Origin: Solea solea | Lineage: Eukaryota; Chordata; Actinopteri; Pleuronectiformes; Soleidae | Direction of reading: 5' to 3' | Assembly: GCF_958295425.1 (NCBI RefSeq) | Contig: NC_081150.1 | Location: 7,625,001 to 7,689,000 of the forward strand | DNA: 64,000 nt | Shown: piece after piece, positions 26,460 through 39,361 of the stretch | Layout of the letters: the number at the start of each line of letters is the position of its first letter | Position numbering within the stretch: position 1 is the stretch's first letter | Notes under the pieces: model-generated | The model's input: the letters and a program-made list of their open reading frames with translations, nothing else | Databases searched by the model: none | Told to the model about the DNA's origin: nothing | Translations under genes and position numbers: made by a program

Positions 26460-29400
26460 CTGCACAGGAGACAGAACGGCTTAGGCGAGTTCAACTAACA
26501 TTTCGACGGGAACAGAAACGTCTTTCAAGAGAGTCAATGCAAGGGGAATGAGAAAGAACATCATGAAAGCTCTTAAAGAGGGCAAAGAATAGACGGAGAA
26601 AGGTGCAACGATGCCTCTTACAGCCAGACCAGATTGTCTATGACCTTCAGAAGTAATGCATGTACAGAGAGAAAAATTGAAAGTTAGAAAGTCAGAAAAG
26701 ACAGGCAGGTCCCAAACCTACAAGGACTGAGTATGAAAAGAATAAATCAATACATTTAAAAACCTAAACATGAACATGTTACAGGAAAAAAATGGCTCCA
26801 GGCAATGCACAAAGACTTAAAGACTACACTGAAAAGGAGAGAGACATCTCTAATATTTAAACCTGAGCAGAGAGGAGAAGGGAGATTGAAGAATATTGTA
26901 TGTAAACTTTAAACCATCAGCCGTATACAGTCAAATACGACGCCGGGATAAATGGAAAATGACATTTGAAAACAACTGTGGGACAAAGGGTGCAGGGTCA
27001 TCCATTTTGCAGAGAAGCTGGAAGAATGTTCTGAACAAAATTAGTCATGCTTGATATAAAATTCGAAACAGGATGATTAAGTACACCTCAGTCTTTCAAA
27101 TAGAATATTAGGAATATACTTAAGAATCTGGCAGGCTTCAACCCGAGACAACCTTGTAGTGAATTTGTTAGCCAGACATTACAAAGCAGGGTCAAGGACT
27201 GAATATGATCTCAAATATTGTCTCAAGTTTGTTTTTTTTCGTCACAAGGGCAAAATGGCAGTGCTTGTGCGTGCGAGCACAACAATGATATCGCATAATT
27301 TCTCCATCTTGAGCATCTATGCTCTTGACATGCTCACACAGATGCTTGACAAGAGTCACGGCAGGGCTTGAAGCCAGAAAAATCCTTAGGAGAAGAGACA
27401 GACTGACACTGAGCCCTGTAATTGCCTTCATATTTGCATAATTTCAGTCAAAGTAAAAGAGAGGCGGGTAACTAAAACCAGGGCTGGAATTTTAATTCTC
27501 AAACTGTAATCTGTTATGAATCACTGATTACCTGATTGAAACTGTAATCTGCAACATAATCTCCAACATCATTCACACTAGATAATATAATCTAATTACT
27601 GAGCCTTCTAAACTTGAGAGAATGTGCAATTAAAGAGAGATTTTTAAAAACACAAACACAATTAAAATTTACAGCAGATAACATTATTGATGTCATTATC
27701 TATGACCATAATCAGTGAGACATAGACTGTTGAATGTACTGAAACTATGATGCACATAATCTCAACCCAGGCAGTGGAGAATGGCAGAGCTACCAGGACA
27801 GAGACATGGAACATAGAAATTCACAAATGTCTCATTCCCACTGGTCAAAAAACCCATTTAAGATCGGGATTACATTTCACCACTGGGAATGTGTTTAATG
27901 ACTTAGCAATTCACGCATGTTTTTATCTACTTCAGGTCTGATCAGCGTCAGTGGGAGCGACACCCATAACCTAGGCTCATTTCTTCTCCATTTGCAGCCC
28001 AGTGCTGCGACATGCGTTCACCTTCCAATGCAAGACAGTAACCACCATAAAAGTATCACTGAGCACTACTGTATGGGATTGTGTTGTTTTCTTCCTTCCT
28101 TCAACTCGTTTGGTTTATGGCACGTCTGTGACGGCACATGTGTACACAGTTTATTTACAATTTCTACATTAACTGGTTAGATTTTGAAGAATAAATACTG
28201 CAGATTTGTGAGCTTGGTGTGGTAACATGATCATATACATATGAACATGATCATATAAATATTATTTTTTGTTCAACAGGGTGATGGCCACCGTTAATGA
28301 CATAATCTGATCCACTATTAAGCATCTTAAATGTAAAAAGTAATCAATCCTGACACTGGGAAACAGAACAAGCTTACACAACTCTTCTAAGAGGTTTGGT
28401 CTGTCGACTTCACCTGATGCCATTCACAGGCTGGAGGGTAAAGTGGTCGTAATTGGTCTTAAATGAAAGAACAATTAAGGCCTACTTCATTTCGCCTTTC
28501 TTGGGCTTTCACTCAAACCCAGTGACTTAACTTTGGATTTCTACTTATCACATTTAAATGGAAGGGTTTGGTGTGTTGGTGAATCAAAGCCCAGCTCTAT
28601 AACTTCAGTGAGAGCCACTAGACAAAATTACAGTAAGTGCACTGACATTTACACAGCAAGACAAACGAGAACATTGTTACCTAACCCTACAGCAAATCAA
28701 AAAAGGCTCATGTAACCAAGGTTATGTGCAGCTGTCTGACAAACATGAGGCAAAAAGAAGCAAAAAGGTCCTCTGTAACATTCCCTATGCAGAGCTCGCT
28801 ATGGTTAGTGCAGCAGCCCGAGTGGTGAGGGCTCAGAGTTGCTGTAAGTCACACGCTGAGGGAGAACCCCGAGCTCTGGCTGAGAAGTAATCCATCATCA
28901 GTCACTGGTGGATACCTTGACAGTAATGTGGAGAAAAACAACATTTAAGAGCGCAGAGGCCTTTTCCCCATGGTCCATTTGGACTGCCATCTACAGGGAG
29001 GAGGGAATAACAACAAAGATGTGGGAGAACGTTGGGCTGTGTGCGTTTGTGTGCAGGCCAGCACTTTCTGAAACACCGCATCAGTGGTTTACAATAAACC
29101 TCAGCTTCAGTCAAAATGGGTTCCATTTTTCATCCGTATGCTTCAGGTGAACGCATCAAGAGGATGAGCAGGAAAACTTGCAAAAGTATACAGTACCGTG
29201 TGGTATGTGAATGTGTGACTGCATTGTTTCTGTGCAGAGGGAACGTCTTCCCTCAAGGCTCATTGGACACCAGCGTGCTGATGTTTTGCTTAACTAACAC
29301 TGTAAATATGATGAAATAAAACACTACAAGTAAAAGTGCATTTGAGTAAAACTGTCTCACTATTATAAGCAAAATATACTTAAAGTACAGAAAAATAAAA

Positions 29401-29850
29401 ACACTTAGTGCGGTGCAGAGTAATGGCCCGATATATTATTCGGCTAATAAAAGTCAGTGTACGAAAAACAGCTGAGTCTGAAATTGCAGGAGGTGCTGTG
29501 GCCATCACTTACAATATCAGCTGCAAATATTGGCTGGATAAAAGGAAATAAAGAAAGAATGCTTGTCTCTTCCTTGCTGCACTTCCAATAAAAAGTCCAC
29601 ACATGAAGAGCCTCCGTATAACAATGAGGCCGCAAAGGCTTTCAGAGTGGAAGTTGTGCGGTGTGAGTGTAATTAGAGCCGTGTATGAGGACATCGTATT
29701 CTCGTCTCTGTGAAAGCAACGAGTAAACACCGAAGAGCTTTTGAGTTTGCATTAATTGTGGAAAAAGGAAACCACAAATATAAACTCACCACGGATAAAG
29801 GACTTTGTTTTTCTGCGACTCGAGTAAATACAGACAACTATGGATGGTTC

Positions 29851-30044
29851 GAGGGCTGAAACGATTGATCCAATTTCTTATCGATTTCTAAATTAAATAT
29901 CAACTATTTTGATAACTGATTGATCAGTTTGAGTGATTTTTTTTAAATAAATAAAACAAGCTCACATTTTTTAACAAAAAAATCCCTTAATAATTAACTT
30001 GATCAATTAGCTGATTATGAAAATATTCATTAGTTGCAGCCCTT
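29851..30044. mobile_element. hAT-type MITE with 8-bp target-site duplication
   Basis: This 194-bp element starts GAGGGCTGAAACGATT and ends AGTTGCAGCCCTT. The ends are imperfect terminal inverted repeats, (G/A)AGGGCTG(A/C)AAC. It is flanked by GATGGTTC (29843-29850) and GATGGCTC (30045-30052), an 8-bp duplication with one mismatch, as expected for hAT transposases. The interior is AT-rich and noncoding. The 'agggctgcaac' type of end is common among fish hAT MITEs. Confidence 0.8.
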
Positions 30045-31360
30045 GATGGCTCTATACCACTTTTTCATGTTTCTGATAAAGAATGTATGTGTCACAGTCA
30101 TGAGGTTCTAACAGTACTAATATTAGTCTGATACAATCTTACTTTCTTTCTTTTTCCCTACTCTATCTTAAAATATGTCCATGTGGGGTTTTTGGATGGC
30201 ATCAGATTTTACGTTTTTTCTAAAAGCCACTGTTGGAGAATTCTCAGTTTGCAACAATGTGCAAATAGCATTTACTGCTGTTATAACTGCTATATACACA
30301 GAAATACAAATCTGCTACACATGTTTTTATTCAAAACTACCTTTTTGCACAACATCATTTCATTATTAAGTAAATGAAAACCACCTGAATCAAATCAAAA
30401 CCTACTAATAATTAATATGAGGCCTCATCACAAACCAAGTAGTATAATGATATTTTAATTTCGATCCTATTTGTGATGAAGGGTAATTAGCTGCCAGGGA
30501 AAAAAGCAGTAGAATCAACAATAGTGCTACCCTTAAAGAAATTTAGTAGAAATATAACATAATAATACAAAATAAATATACATATTATAAATATACACTC
30601 TTAATCCATTCTGCATGCCTGATGTTTCCTCCTTGCTTACTGTCTGTTAGCATATGTTGGAATAACATGTGACAAAGCAGTGCTCCATTCAGAAATATGT
30701 CACGGTTTTTTTCCACAACAGTGTTGAGCAGATGTTCGTGGGAGTGTAAAAGAAAAACAGGGGCCGTGTTTTTGGATGGAAGCAAATGCATCCTTGTGGG
30801 AGAATAATCTTTGTAGCATGCTTCATTATTGAGTCTTGATAGAGGAAAATACATTCATTAGGAAGTCAAACAGTTATATACAGAATATTAAATGATAACC
30901 CTGATTCAACTGATTTATAATGAGTCCCTGTGTTGAATAATGTAGGGAAACAGTGCTTCGCATCAGTGCGCCCTCCTTCCCTCGCGCTGCAGCCGCTGCA
31001 ATCAAACAACCAACTTAAGCACCATCTGCATTACCATATTGTTATTAAAACTTAGGGGTAATTTATGAGCATAAATACACAATTAATGATAATCAATGTG
31101 GAGTCTTCTGTGTGAGGGGTAGCATGGTGATCTGCTAATGGGTTTAGCACAGTCATTGACCAACTTATGAATTATTCTGTCTGTGCTCTGCGAAGGCTTG
31201 TGTTTACAACCTACATATTCGCTGACCTTTCCTGGTGTGGATTTAATGCAGCTGGTCAAGTCAATATTGTTCCATAAAAAAAGGTTAATAAAATTCCATC
31301 CCCAAATGTGGTGTGTGTGAGCTCTGCTGTAATGCAAAAGATTAATTTGCTGGCGTTAGG

Positions 31361-31398
31361 CTAATGTGAATCACTCTAATATGATTCACATTAGAGTG
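31361..31398. repeat. Interleaved inverted repeats (two alternative hairpins)
   Basis: CTAATGTGAATCA (31361-31373) pairs with TGATTCACATTAG (31382-31394). The overlapping CACTCTAAT (31372-31380) pairs with ATTAGAGTG (31390-31398). The two stems are perfect but mutually exclusive. TAATTAA motifs occur about 50 bp to the right. Confidence 0.8.
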
Positions 31399-33720
31399 GG
31401 CCTCAGGGGCCGGCATTGCAGGCCTTCTTGATGCAGGAAGGAAAATTAATTAAAAACAACAATCGTGTAATTCTGCTCATTACTGTCCCCTCCACATAGG
31501 AGCTCTTTATCCCGGTATGTCTTTTTGATGCAAGTCAGATTTAGCAAGGAGCCTGCTCAGGGAGACATGGTTGCATGGTTGCATCAGGCAGGTGTCATGG
31601 ACGATGTGAGGAGGAACAGAAGGATGCTGGGATAAAAGATTCCGGTGCATCTGTGCTGAAGTAGGAGCTTGATAAGTCTCACTCTGACAGTCAGTGGTAT
31701 CTAGGACAGGAGACCACTCTATACCTCCATCTTCCCTCTATTCTCTTCTTTGTGTTCCTTCACTTCCTCTCTCAAGCCCTTGGACCATGCCAAGTCAGTT
31801 TGACTAAGAACATTAGGGTGTCACAGCTTGGGATTTGGCGTTCACAATTCTATTAGTGTGACAATTCTCAAAGGCAAACGTCTTCCATTCCTTCTACCTC
31901 CCCTCCCGACGTGGCCTCTGCCAGCTAACGGATGCAGGTTTTTACATATCAAAGCTGTTGACTTGCCACAGTCGTTCCTTCACGCCGTTAATGCTCTTTG
32001 CTTCAGAGGACTGTACGTCAGTCCCTTGATCAAGTAAACGCGGCTTTGCACATGGCTCACCACCAAAGGCGGGTTACTCATGCTGGGACCTGGAAATGGA
32101 GGCGAGAAAAGCATCTCTGAGGGATTGGCTAGTGCTTACACGCCACAAGACAGGCCAGGAGAAATGAAAGAGGGGACATACCGACAGGCACGCGGAGCAA
32201 ACAACAAACGGCCAGCCGAATTGTGTTAATTGAGAAAATTTCACAAGCTGAGACAGACTAGCAAAGGTCCGTGTGCTTGGCCAACCTTGCACAGCCAACA
32301 AGACGTGTACACATTGCAGATACATTATCCCAATGTACTCGGATTGTGTCAAAGCAATCTAAATTCAATTCAAACGGGGATTGTTTGTGCTTTTTATGCG
32401 TAAGCTTTGATGCCAACTATTAATAAGTCACAGGGTTTGATGAGAATAATTGGCTCTGAAGCGAGAACATGGCAGAATGATTGATTTATCAATACCCAAG
32501 GCCTAATAAGCCTCTTCATTATGTAGTCTGCTTTAAAGATGAACAGATGAAAGTGATGTATGACATCAAGAACTATAGTGCTTTACTAAAACTATTCCAC
32601 ATAATTAGAAATAATTGCGTTCTCAGAAGGAATTCTTTTGACATTAAGAGACAGACTGTGTCTCTCAGTGTCTTGTTCTGTGTGTGTCATCCAATGATGC
32701 AACTACATTCCAAAGCAAATCTATGTGAGGAAGGGAACAGAAGAGTCTCATTCTCCTCCTCCCTCACCTCAAGAGACATGTCTTCTCTATTCAAGTGTCA
32801 CTAACAACCATCTCTCCCTGTAAGTGAACCCTGTCCACTGTCACTGAGCGTTAGGGGACAGCAGACTGGGATATGAGATGACCTTTTCAAGTTGCATGTC
32901 AGAGGAGAGCCATCCTGTCCGAAAGCAACGTTAATACTGACCTCTGTGACAAAATGAGGTCAGTCAAAGGCTGGAGCCTTACATGAGGATTCTACCGTTG
33001 CTTTTTTTTTTAAAAAGTCATAGTTTTTCTCAGGTTCTACAACTGTATATCATTCTGGATTTAACTAGGGCAGTATGAAAGTATAGAAATCATTTTAAAC
33101 CCTGGGCTTTTTGATTTTTAGTATTCATCATAGCTATTTAAGGACACCTGAATTTATAGTCTCAGGGTCTTGTTCTACCTCTCCTCCCCTGAGATCGTCT
33201 GTCACCAAAAAGGCAGCTGCTGACTGAAGTGAAACAGTTTTTCTTTGCCACGTCCTATGTCATCTTTATGGTTAGTCATATTTGACATTTGTTTTCAGAC
33301 TAAGAGGGAACTCATGGCTTACATATATATATATGGTAAATAACACAGTAATGCAATAAATACACGCAATGACATACTCTTCAGAGACGCTGGTCTGGCA
33401 AACAGGCATCATTCATAAAGATAATAAAGCATAGAAATGAGCAACAGCGTATCCCACAAGTATTACAGCCATGTTTCAGCTATCCATCTTTAACACAAAT
33501 GTTTATGTTTCAATCCTATTCTTATGCATGTCATATTAATGACTGTGTGTTGACCTACAATGCAACCTGTGTAGATGCAAGAGGAGCACCAGAGCTGCTG
33601 CTGTGACTCTGCTAACGTGCTGCTAACACTACATCTCTCTCTGTGAGCTGTGACCAGACTGGTGATAGACACCCCCAGCAGCCCTCCAGTCGGGGGAGAC
33701 TTCGGGCCGACCACATTATT

Positions 33721-33769
33721 CATGTATTTATTTTTCAACAATCACGTCTTATTGAAAAATAAATACATG
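33721..33769. repeat. Near-perfect 21-bp inverted repeat (hairpin)
   Basis: CATGTATTTATTTTTCAACA(A) at 33721-33741 pairs with its reverse complement at 33749-33769, with 20 of 21 positions matched around the 7-base loop TCACGTC. It is AT-rich. The total length of 49 nt is shorter than a usual pre-microRNA, so a MITE relic or structural element is more likely. Confidence 0.85.
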
Positions 33770-34501
33770 TATAAATAAATAACTAGCTCTATAATTGCAT
33801 TTTAAACCAGCACCTAAAGCACTTCACTTTTTGGGGGGCATTTATTGGTTGGTTTTTATTTGTTTGTGTGAAAAGGACACAAAACAATAGTTTTCAGTGA
33901 AGCTCCAGGACATTTTTATTTTTAGTAGATATTGTCAAACATGTTTTGATGACATGAAGGTGAAAAATAGGTTATTTCGTAAATGCTGTGTAATTTCAGC
34001 TGCTTAAAATATTTGGTCAGTTTTGGCCTGTTTGCTTTTACCGCGCTGTGGTCGCACTGTATAATTTTATTGTAGTGAGACACAGAGTAACAGTGCGTAG
34101 CCCTGCTGCTCTCCAAACAGCAGCAGGATCACTGTGACCTATTGTTGCTCGTGGCAGTTAAGTGCTTCCTCCTGAGGGGAAGCAATGTGGAAAACAACAT
34201 CATCCATTCTTCAACAACTCATAAATGAGTGAGGCAGTCACGTTACATAAATGTGTGTTAATATTGCACACGGAATACATGCAGAACATATTTCAGTAGT
34301 TGTTTACATGTGGGGCCAAGAGGAGGACAACTTCAACATGAGAATGTTACAGTACAATAGCAGCATTGTTTTTTTTTTATCATTTTTGCACGCAACAATT
34401 CCTATTTAATTTAGAATCTAAATCCTTTGTTTACAGTTTAGTGTCAGCACTGGTACATGGCAAATATACCAACCTTTGATATGGGCTGCCATCACCGCAT
34501 A

Positions 34502-34875
34502 ATCATAATGAATTCAGTCAAAACTTCAACACAGATTTTCGTCAAACCACATCAAACATCATTAATTGTAAGCTAAAACGTGAATGCCATAGCAAAGAGT
34601 ACACTTTAATTTGGTGATGGGAGTGTCAAGTTACTATTGAATCAAACCTGCAGTCATAATTCTGTTTTATTTGTCACACTTTAAAAGTTGCTTGGTATTT
34701 GTCTGCCACCGTATGTATGGCAAACCTAATGCTGTTGACAATCAAAACAGCGTGCAGCATGTTAATTGTCATTCATTTCAGAGTTTCTAATGTGATTACG
34801 GTAAATTGAGATGGAAGAATGCATGGATTAACAAAGTAGGCCACAAGAGAAACAATAGAGCCACGGCTATGAGAC
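34502..34875. repeat. Direct-repeat copy 1 flanking the Ig5 exon
   Basis: This 374-bp noncoding segment is nearly identical to 36371-36745 in the same orientation. Long stretches are unchanged, such as ATTCATTTCAGAGTTTCTAA and ATGGAAGAATGCATGGATTA. Relative to copy 2 it has extra bases after TTTTCGTC and within GCCACCGTATGTATGGC, and it lacks the roughly 28-bp block. It lies about 810 bp downstream of the Ig5 exon in transcript order. The start-to-start distance between copies is 1869 bp. No second Ig5 exon is seen at the matching offset, so only this segment was duplicated. Confidence 0.92.
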
Positions 34876-35000
34876 TTCAGTTTTTCTATTTCTTGCAATC
34901 ACTTGGCAGAGAATAGTAAGCACCCTACATGGATCGCTTTAATTTCCTTTTTATCCAGCTTCCATTCTTATTTTGGTGGCAAGAATCATCCCCAGCCCTT

Positions 35001-35020
35001 GATGAATGAATGAATGAATG
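35001..35020. repeat. (GAAT)n tetranucleotide repeat
   Basis: About five tandem GAAT/TGAA units read GATGAATGAATGAATGAATG. The run lies between the Ig5 exon and direct-repeat copy 1. Confidence 0.85.
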
Positions 35021-35688
35021 GCAGTGCTTGGAATCTCTGATGTTCATTTGCAAATATTCCATTCATTTCTCCACAAAAGAATACTTGTGTGAATAAATTA
35101 ACTGCTCACCAATTAGCAGTTAAACCATCTTTGATTGTCATATCTTAAAGCAGGAGAGGGGGTTTCTCAGTAAACTGTGGTGGCAGGGTGTCCGAGGCCG
35201 GAGGACATGGCATGCAGTCTCTTAGGACTTTCTGACACACATAAAACATACTTCTATGTCTGTGAAGATGCTCACTGCCATTTCTTTGCCCTTTACTCTA
35301 ACCTTACTCTGATTCTGAAATTGTAACCTAAGGCTCAAAGTAACCGAATCATAAAAGTAAGTCTTAAACCCTAAAACGTCCTCTGAAAAAAACGTCCTTT
35401 TAGGGACACAAACACACACAAATAAACAAACATAGACAGATCTTAACACATGGGGACGTCAGTCTCTAGTGCTTTGCATCTCTGTTAATGTTAGTTCTCC
35501 TCAGTTCACATTTAGCTAATGATATCCTCCCCTTAGAAGAGACAGAGTCGGAGCACTTTTCTGACTGAGGCTGCAAAGGGGAAGAGTGTTCAGTGTTGAT
35601 CACACAAGACTGCAAAGATGCATTAAGATTAATTACACTGCATATAAAGACACACACACATACTTATGTGCAGACACGGTCTACTCAC

Positions 35689-35982
35689 ATTGTACGATCA
35701 GCTCCACCACGGCCTCCCTGGGTTTCACGTTGAAACCATTATACTGGCTGGTCTGGCAGCGGTACGAGCCCGTCATCTCCCTGGACACATTAACAATACG
35801 CAGCACACCGTCGTAGCTCTCCATCTGCATGTTGCCATCCGGCATTGGCGCCTCCTTATCTGCTCGTGACCACAGGATGATGGGCTTGGGCTTTCCTGAA
35901 ACAAGGCACTCCAGCTCCACTGTGTCACCCTCTCGGGCCACCAGGGGGGACTTGCCCCGGGGCACTGTCAGGTTGGGGGGAA
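35689..35982 (-). CDS. mdga2: mdga2 exon: Ig-like domain 5
   Basis: A 294-nt phase 1-1 exon holds a whole Ig domain. The encoded segment opens [13 protein letters not shown], has the B-strand cysteine in VELEC, the C-strand tryptophan in [10 protein letters not shown], the run MQMESYDG, and an F strand ending [13 protein letters not shown]. It closes with [12 protein letters not shown]. Sequons NLT and NVS are present. Acceptor TTTCTTAG|TT and donor CAAT|GTGAGT are good. The sequence is close to MDGA2 Ig5. The exon is bracketed by direct repeats (copy 1 at 34502-34875, copy 2 at 36371-36745). Recombination between them would remove it without shifting the frame. Confidence 0.96.
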
Positions 35983-36370
35983 CTAAGAAAGAGAAAAACA
36001 GAGGAGGGACTGATATGGGGCTCTAGAAAGCCAGCAGGCGAGGTAAGAGGAGATGGTCAAATTCGAGAAGGAGTGGGGATAAAGCGAATGAGCATCCAAG
36101 TTGCAATGGCAATGAAGCCGAGTCTCAGCCGCACAAAAAGCTTTGTATGCAAGGACCATGCAGATCTTATAGGCAGCAACGGCATAGACAATCAAGAGCA
36201 TGTACTGTAAGTAGAGCGATCATGGAGGACAGCAGTGAGGGACAATGGCAAAAAAATGAAACATGCAAGTGCAATTGAAACCATGGTAGACCATTTTAAA
36301 CCAAATATAACCAGGTAGAAGCACAGGAACTATTCCAAGTCACCACAATTGAAAAGAATGTCCAGTTTTT

Positions 36371-36745
36371 ATCATAATGAATTCAGTCAAAACTTCACCA
36401 CAAATTTTCGTCAACATCATTAATTGTCTTGACACGGCGTAGTGGGTATCAACTAAGCTAAAACGTGATTGCCATAGCAAAGAGTACAATTTAATTTGGT
36501 AGTGGGAGTGTCAAGTTACTAATGAATCAAACCTGCAGTCATAATTCTGTTTTATTTGTCACACTTTAAAAGTTGCTTGGTATTTGTCTGCCAACCTCAT
36601 GCTGTAGACAATCAAAACAGCGTGCAGCATGTTAATTGCCATTCATTTCAGAGTTTCTAATGTGATCACGGTAAATTGAGATGGAAGAATGCATGGATTA
36701 ACAAAGTAGGCCACAAGAGAAACAATAGAGCCGCGGCTATGAGAC
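36371..36745. repeat. Direct-repeat copy 2 flanking the Ig5 exon
   Basis: This 375-bp noncoding segment starts ATCATAATGAATTCAGTC and ends CGGCTATGAGAC. It matches 34502-34875 in the same orientation, with about a dozen substitutions by eye plus three indels. One indel is a roughly 28-bp segment present only here (CTTGACACGGCGTAGTGGG and neighbours). It lies about 390 bp upstream of the Ig5 exon in transcript order. The flanks show no target-site duplication, terminal inverted repeat or tail, so it is not an obvious transposon. Confidence 0.92.
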
Positions 36746-37801
36746 ATATTAATCTGAGGAACTGCTTAAATTTAACATTTCAAGATGATCACAATGTTTT
36801 GACGCAATTTTCAAATAAGAGAACACAATTCCATTGTTTATGTTGTATGCATCTGTGTTTTGTATCGATGTATTCTTAGCTTTGTTAAGGATCCAACAAC
36901 AACAACACAACAACAAACCTAAAGATTCAATTTTGGTCATTTTGGCTTATTTTACTGCTCTGGAGTTCTGTGAGAATATCAATACCATTGTCTTACCTCT
37001 AGACAACACTAGAAAACCTCTGTACAACACGAGAGAAAATGGGGGGAAGGGTAAATGCCACATACTAGCATAGCTATTGCTCTCTAATTCACATTTAATT
37101 ACATTTGTTTAATTTGTACAAAAGGTTTTCACAGGGAGACTGTGTCAGGCTAATTCTTAGGAGGGCAAAGCACTTTCCAGGGTCTCAGCAGATTTTAAAA
37201 TGATTGCCTGGGGAGCTCACACCGAAGACATGACTTTAGATTTTGAATAATGTTAATTACGGAGCTACAGAGGTGCTAGTGGGTAGAATTGGCCCAGGTT
37301 AGCCATTTCCAGGCTTTGTGTTAAAATAATTGAACCATTTCCATTAAAAGATACGAGACTGGTATCAATTATTATCTGCCTAAATGCAAAACAGCACACA
37401 GGCTTGTTTCCAAATATATTAAACTCCCCATGTAACATTTGAATCTTTGATTAATATGTTTTTGAGTCTTTGATGCCCTCTCCCTCATCCTCGAGCCCAC
37501 ATGCTCTCAGTAGTTATCAAGCCAGCAACCATTTACAAGCATAAAAATGGTTGAACATGTTTAACCCTTGTACAAACACTTGTTCGCTTGCTGCAGACCT
37601 CACGATTTAACAGTAATAAAGAATGTTGTACAGTTCCGAAAAACCTTTAGCTGTTCCCCTGCCTGCTGCTGTATACACATCAACACTCCCTCATTCAGGT
37701 CTGATAGTAGTGCTTCTCATAGCCCATTTTATGACAGTTATTGCATTGATAGCAGACTATAACTCACTGAAATGCTATGGTAAAAACAATATTCACTTAA
37801 C

Positions 37802-37902
37802 ATCCATCCATTTACTACCGCTTTATCCTCCACATGAGGGTCGTGGCGGGTGCTGTGCCAATCTCTGCTGACATAGGGCGGGGTACACCCTGGACAGTTC
37901 GA
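37802..37902 (-). mobile_element. 5'-truncated non-LTR retroelement end with probable target-site duplication
   Basis: ATCCATCCATTTACTACCGC, then TTATCCTCCACATGAGGGTCG and GGCGGGGTACACCCTGGACAG, is a widespread fish repeat. It is the reverse complement of the GATG-tailed element seen at 56193-56283. The flanks are TTCACTTAAC at 37792-37801 and TTAACTTAAC at 37903-37912, a 10-bp direct repeat with one mismatch, consistent with a target-site duplication. The tail lies on the left, so the element is on the minus strand. Confidence 0.7.
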
Positions 37903-39310
37903 TTAACTTAACACTATCAATATAAATACATTATATAATCCTATTTACTTCAAATCTTCCTTGGTAATGATGTTGCATACCATCATAGATACCATCATAC
38001 TCATCATTGTTAGCATTGCTATTAAAATCACCACCGATACAGTATCAGGACCATTGTCACATTTTCAGCACGATCATCATTTCAACATTCGTAATTCTTA
38101 TCACCTCAACAGCACTTGTACCACTGCCAGCTCTCTGCAGCGTTTTCGCTGCCTGCCCTTCTCCTCCTCCGCCTCATGGAGCCACTCAATCTCATCCGCA
38201 GTGTAATGTAATTCAAAGCATTTACAACAGAACACTCCCAAAGGTGATATAGCATTATTGCTGCCCATGTAACAAAATATGACCCAATAAACATTTTGCC
38301 CTTGTTTAAGTTACATTTTAGAGCCTAGATTTAAGTTAACAATGAATAATAGAAGAAGCACAAAGACCCAAATTGCAGGATAGAGGTGAGTGAGAGTGTG
38401 TGCTCTAAGTTTGGAGAATCTGAAACCGGTTGGATCAGGCAGTCTGCCTCCTCATCAACATGCTGGCCGGGTAAATTTGTTTAATTAGTAAACCTGGCAA
38501 ATTGCATTGGCTCCTGGAGTGCTGTGTGTATATCTGTGTGTTCATGTATTTTTGTGTGAGTCCAAACCATCAGTGAGGTCCAAGGCTATTTTGTACCTCT
38601 GCTCCGAAAAATAGTTTACAGCCAGCAAATCGAAGAGTGAACATTTTTCTCGGCAATGATGAAACCATGTCATGGTTCCCTGATGATTTCCGAATCACTG
38701 TCATTCTGCCCAAACAATGCTGCAACTGGAATGGAGTCAAGCCACATTGAAGTTGCATAGTGATGCAATCACTGGCAATATCCAGAAACAAAACAGAGTC
38801 CAGTTTCACTTCGTCTGACCCCGTTTCTGTAGAGGTGAGAAGCAACAAACCCACCGTCATCTCAATGCAGAAAAGGTTGGTTAACTCTTTCTTCCTTTAA
38901 GTGAGTTGAGTGGAATGAACCCACTCAAAAGGCCTGGAGTGGAGCACACAGACCTGTAATGTTTGTGGAAGCAGAGGCTCACTTTACAGTTAAAAATAGC
39001 ACCTAATTAACTACCAACTCCTAGCCAAGAGCAGATTATGTGTAAGATTGAACAAAGGCTGAGGATAGCCACTTCTGTGGAAACATTATTACATTTTCTG
39101 TCACATTGGGGGCAGCAGAAACAAGATGTACACACTAGTATAGTGTCACGTTTAACATTGATGTTGGAAATGTGTTTGCCAACACTTGCTAATTTATGCA
39201 TCGAGCAGACCTAGAGCAATATTAGCATTCATTAGGAGTTGTGTTCTTGTAAACACATGTAATTGTTTCCTCTTTTTCCACCAACTCCTGATACAAATGA
39301 CATATAATAC

Positions 39311-39315
39311 ATATA

Positions 39316-39360
<45 letters not shown>

Positions 39361-39361
39361 C
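39311..39361. repeat. TA/TG microsatellite
   Basis: ATATGTGTGTGTATATAT leads into about 14 TA units ending near 39352, with an ATGTATATAT tail. It lies in the Ig4-Ig5 intron. Confidence 0.9.

Larger units (their letters stand above)
26460..35688 (-). other. mdga2: Intron between Ig5 and Ig6 exons (9.2 kb)
   Basis: This intron contains a GAAT tetranucleotide repeat (35001-35020), the first copy of the Ig5-flanking duplication (34502-34875), a long AT-rich hairpin (33721-33769), a short TA tract (about 33321-33334), two interleaved inverted repeats (31361-31398) and a hAT MITE (29851-30044). No coding sequence was recognised. Confidence 0.85.
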
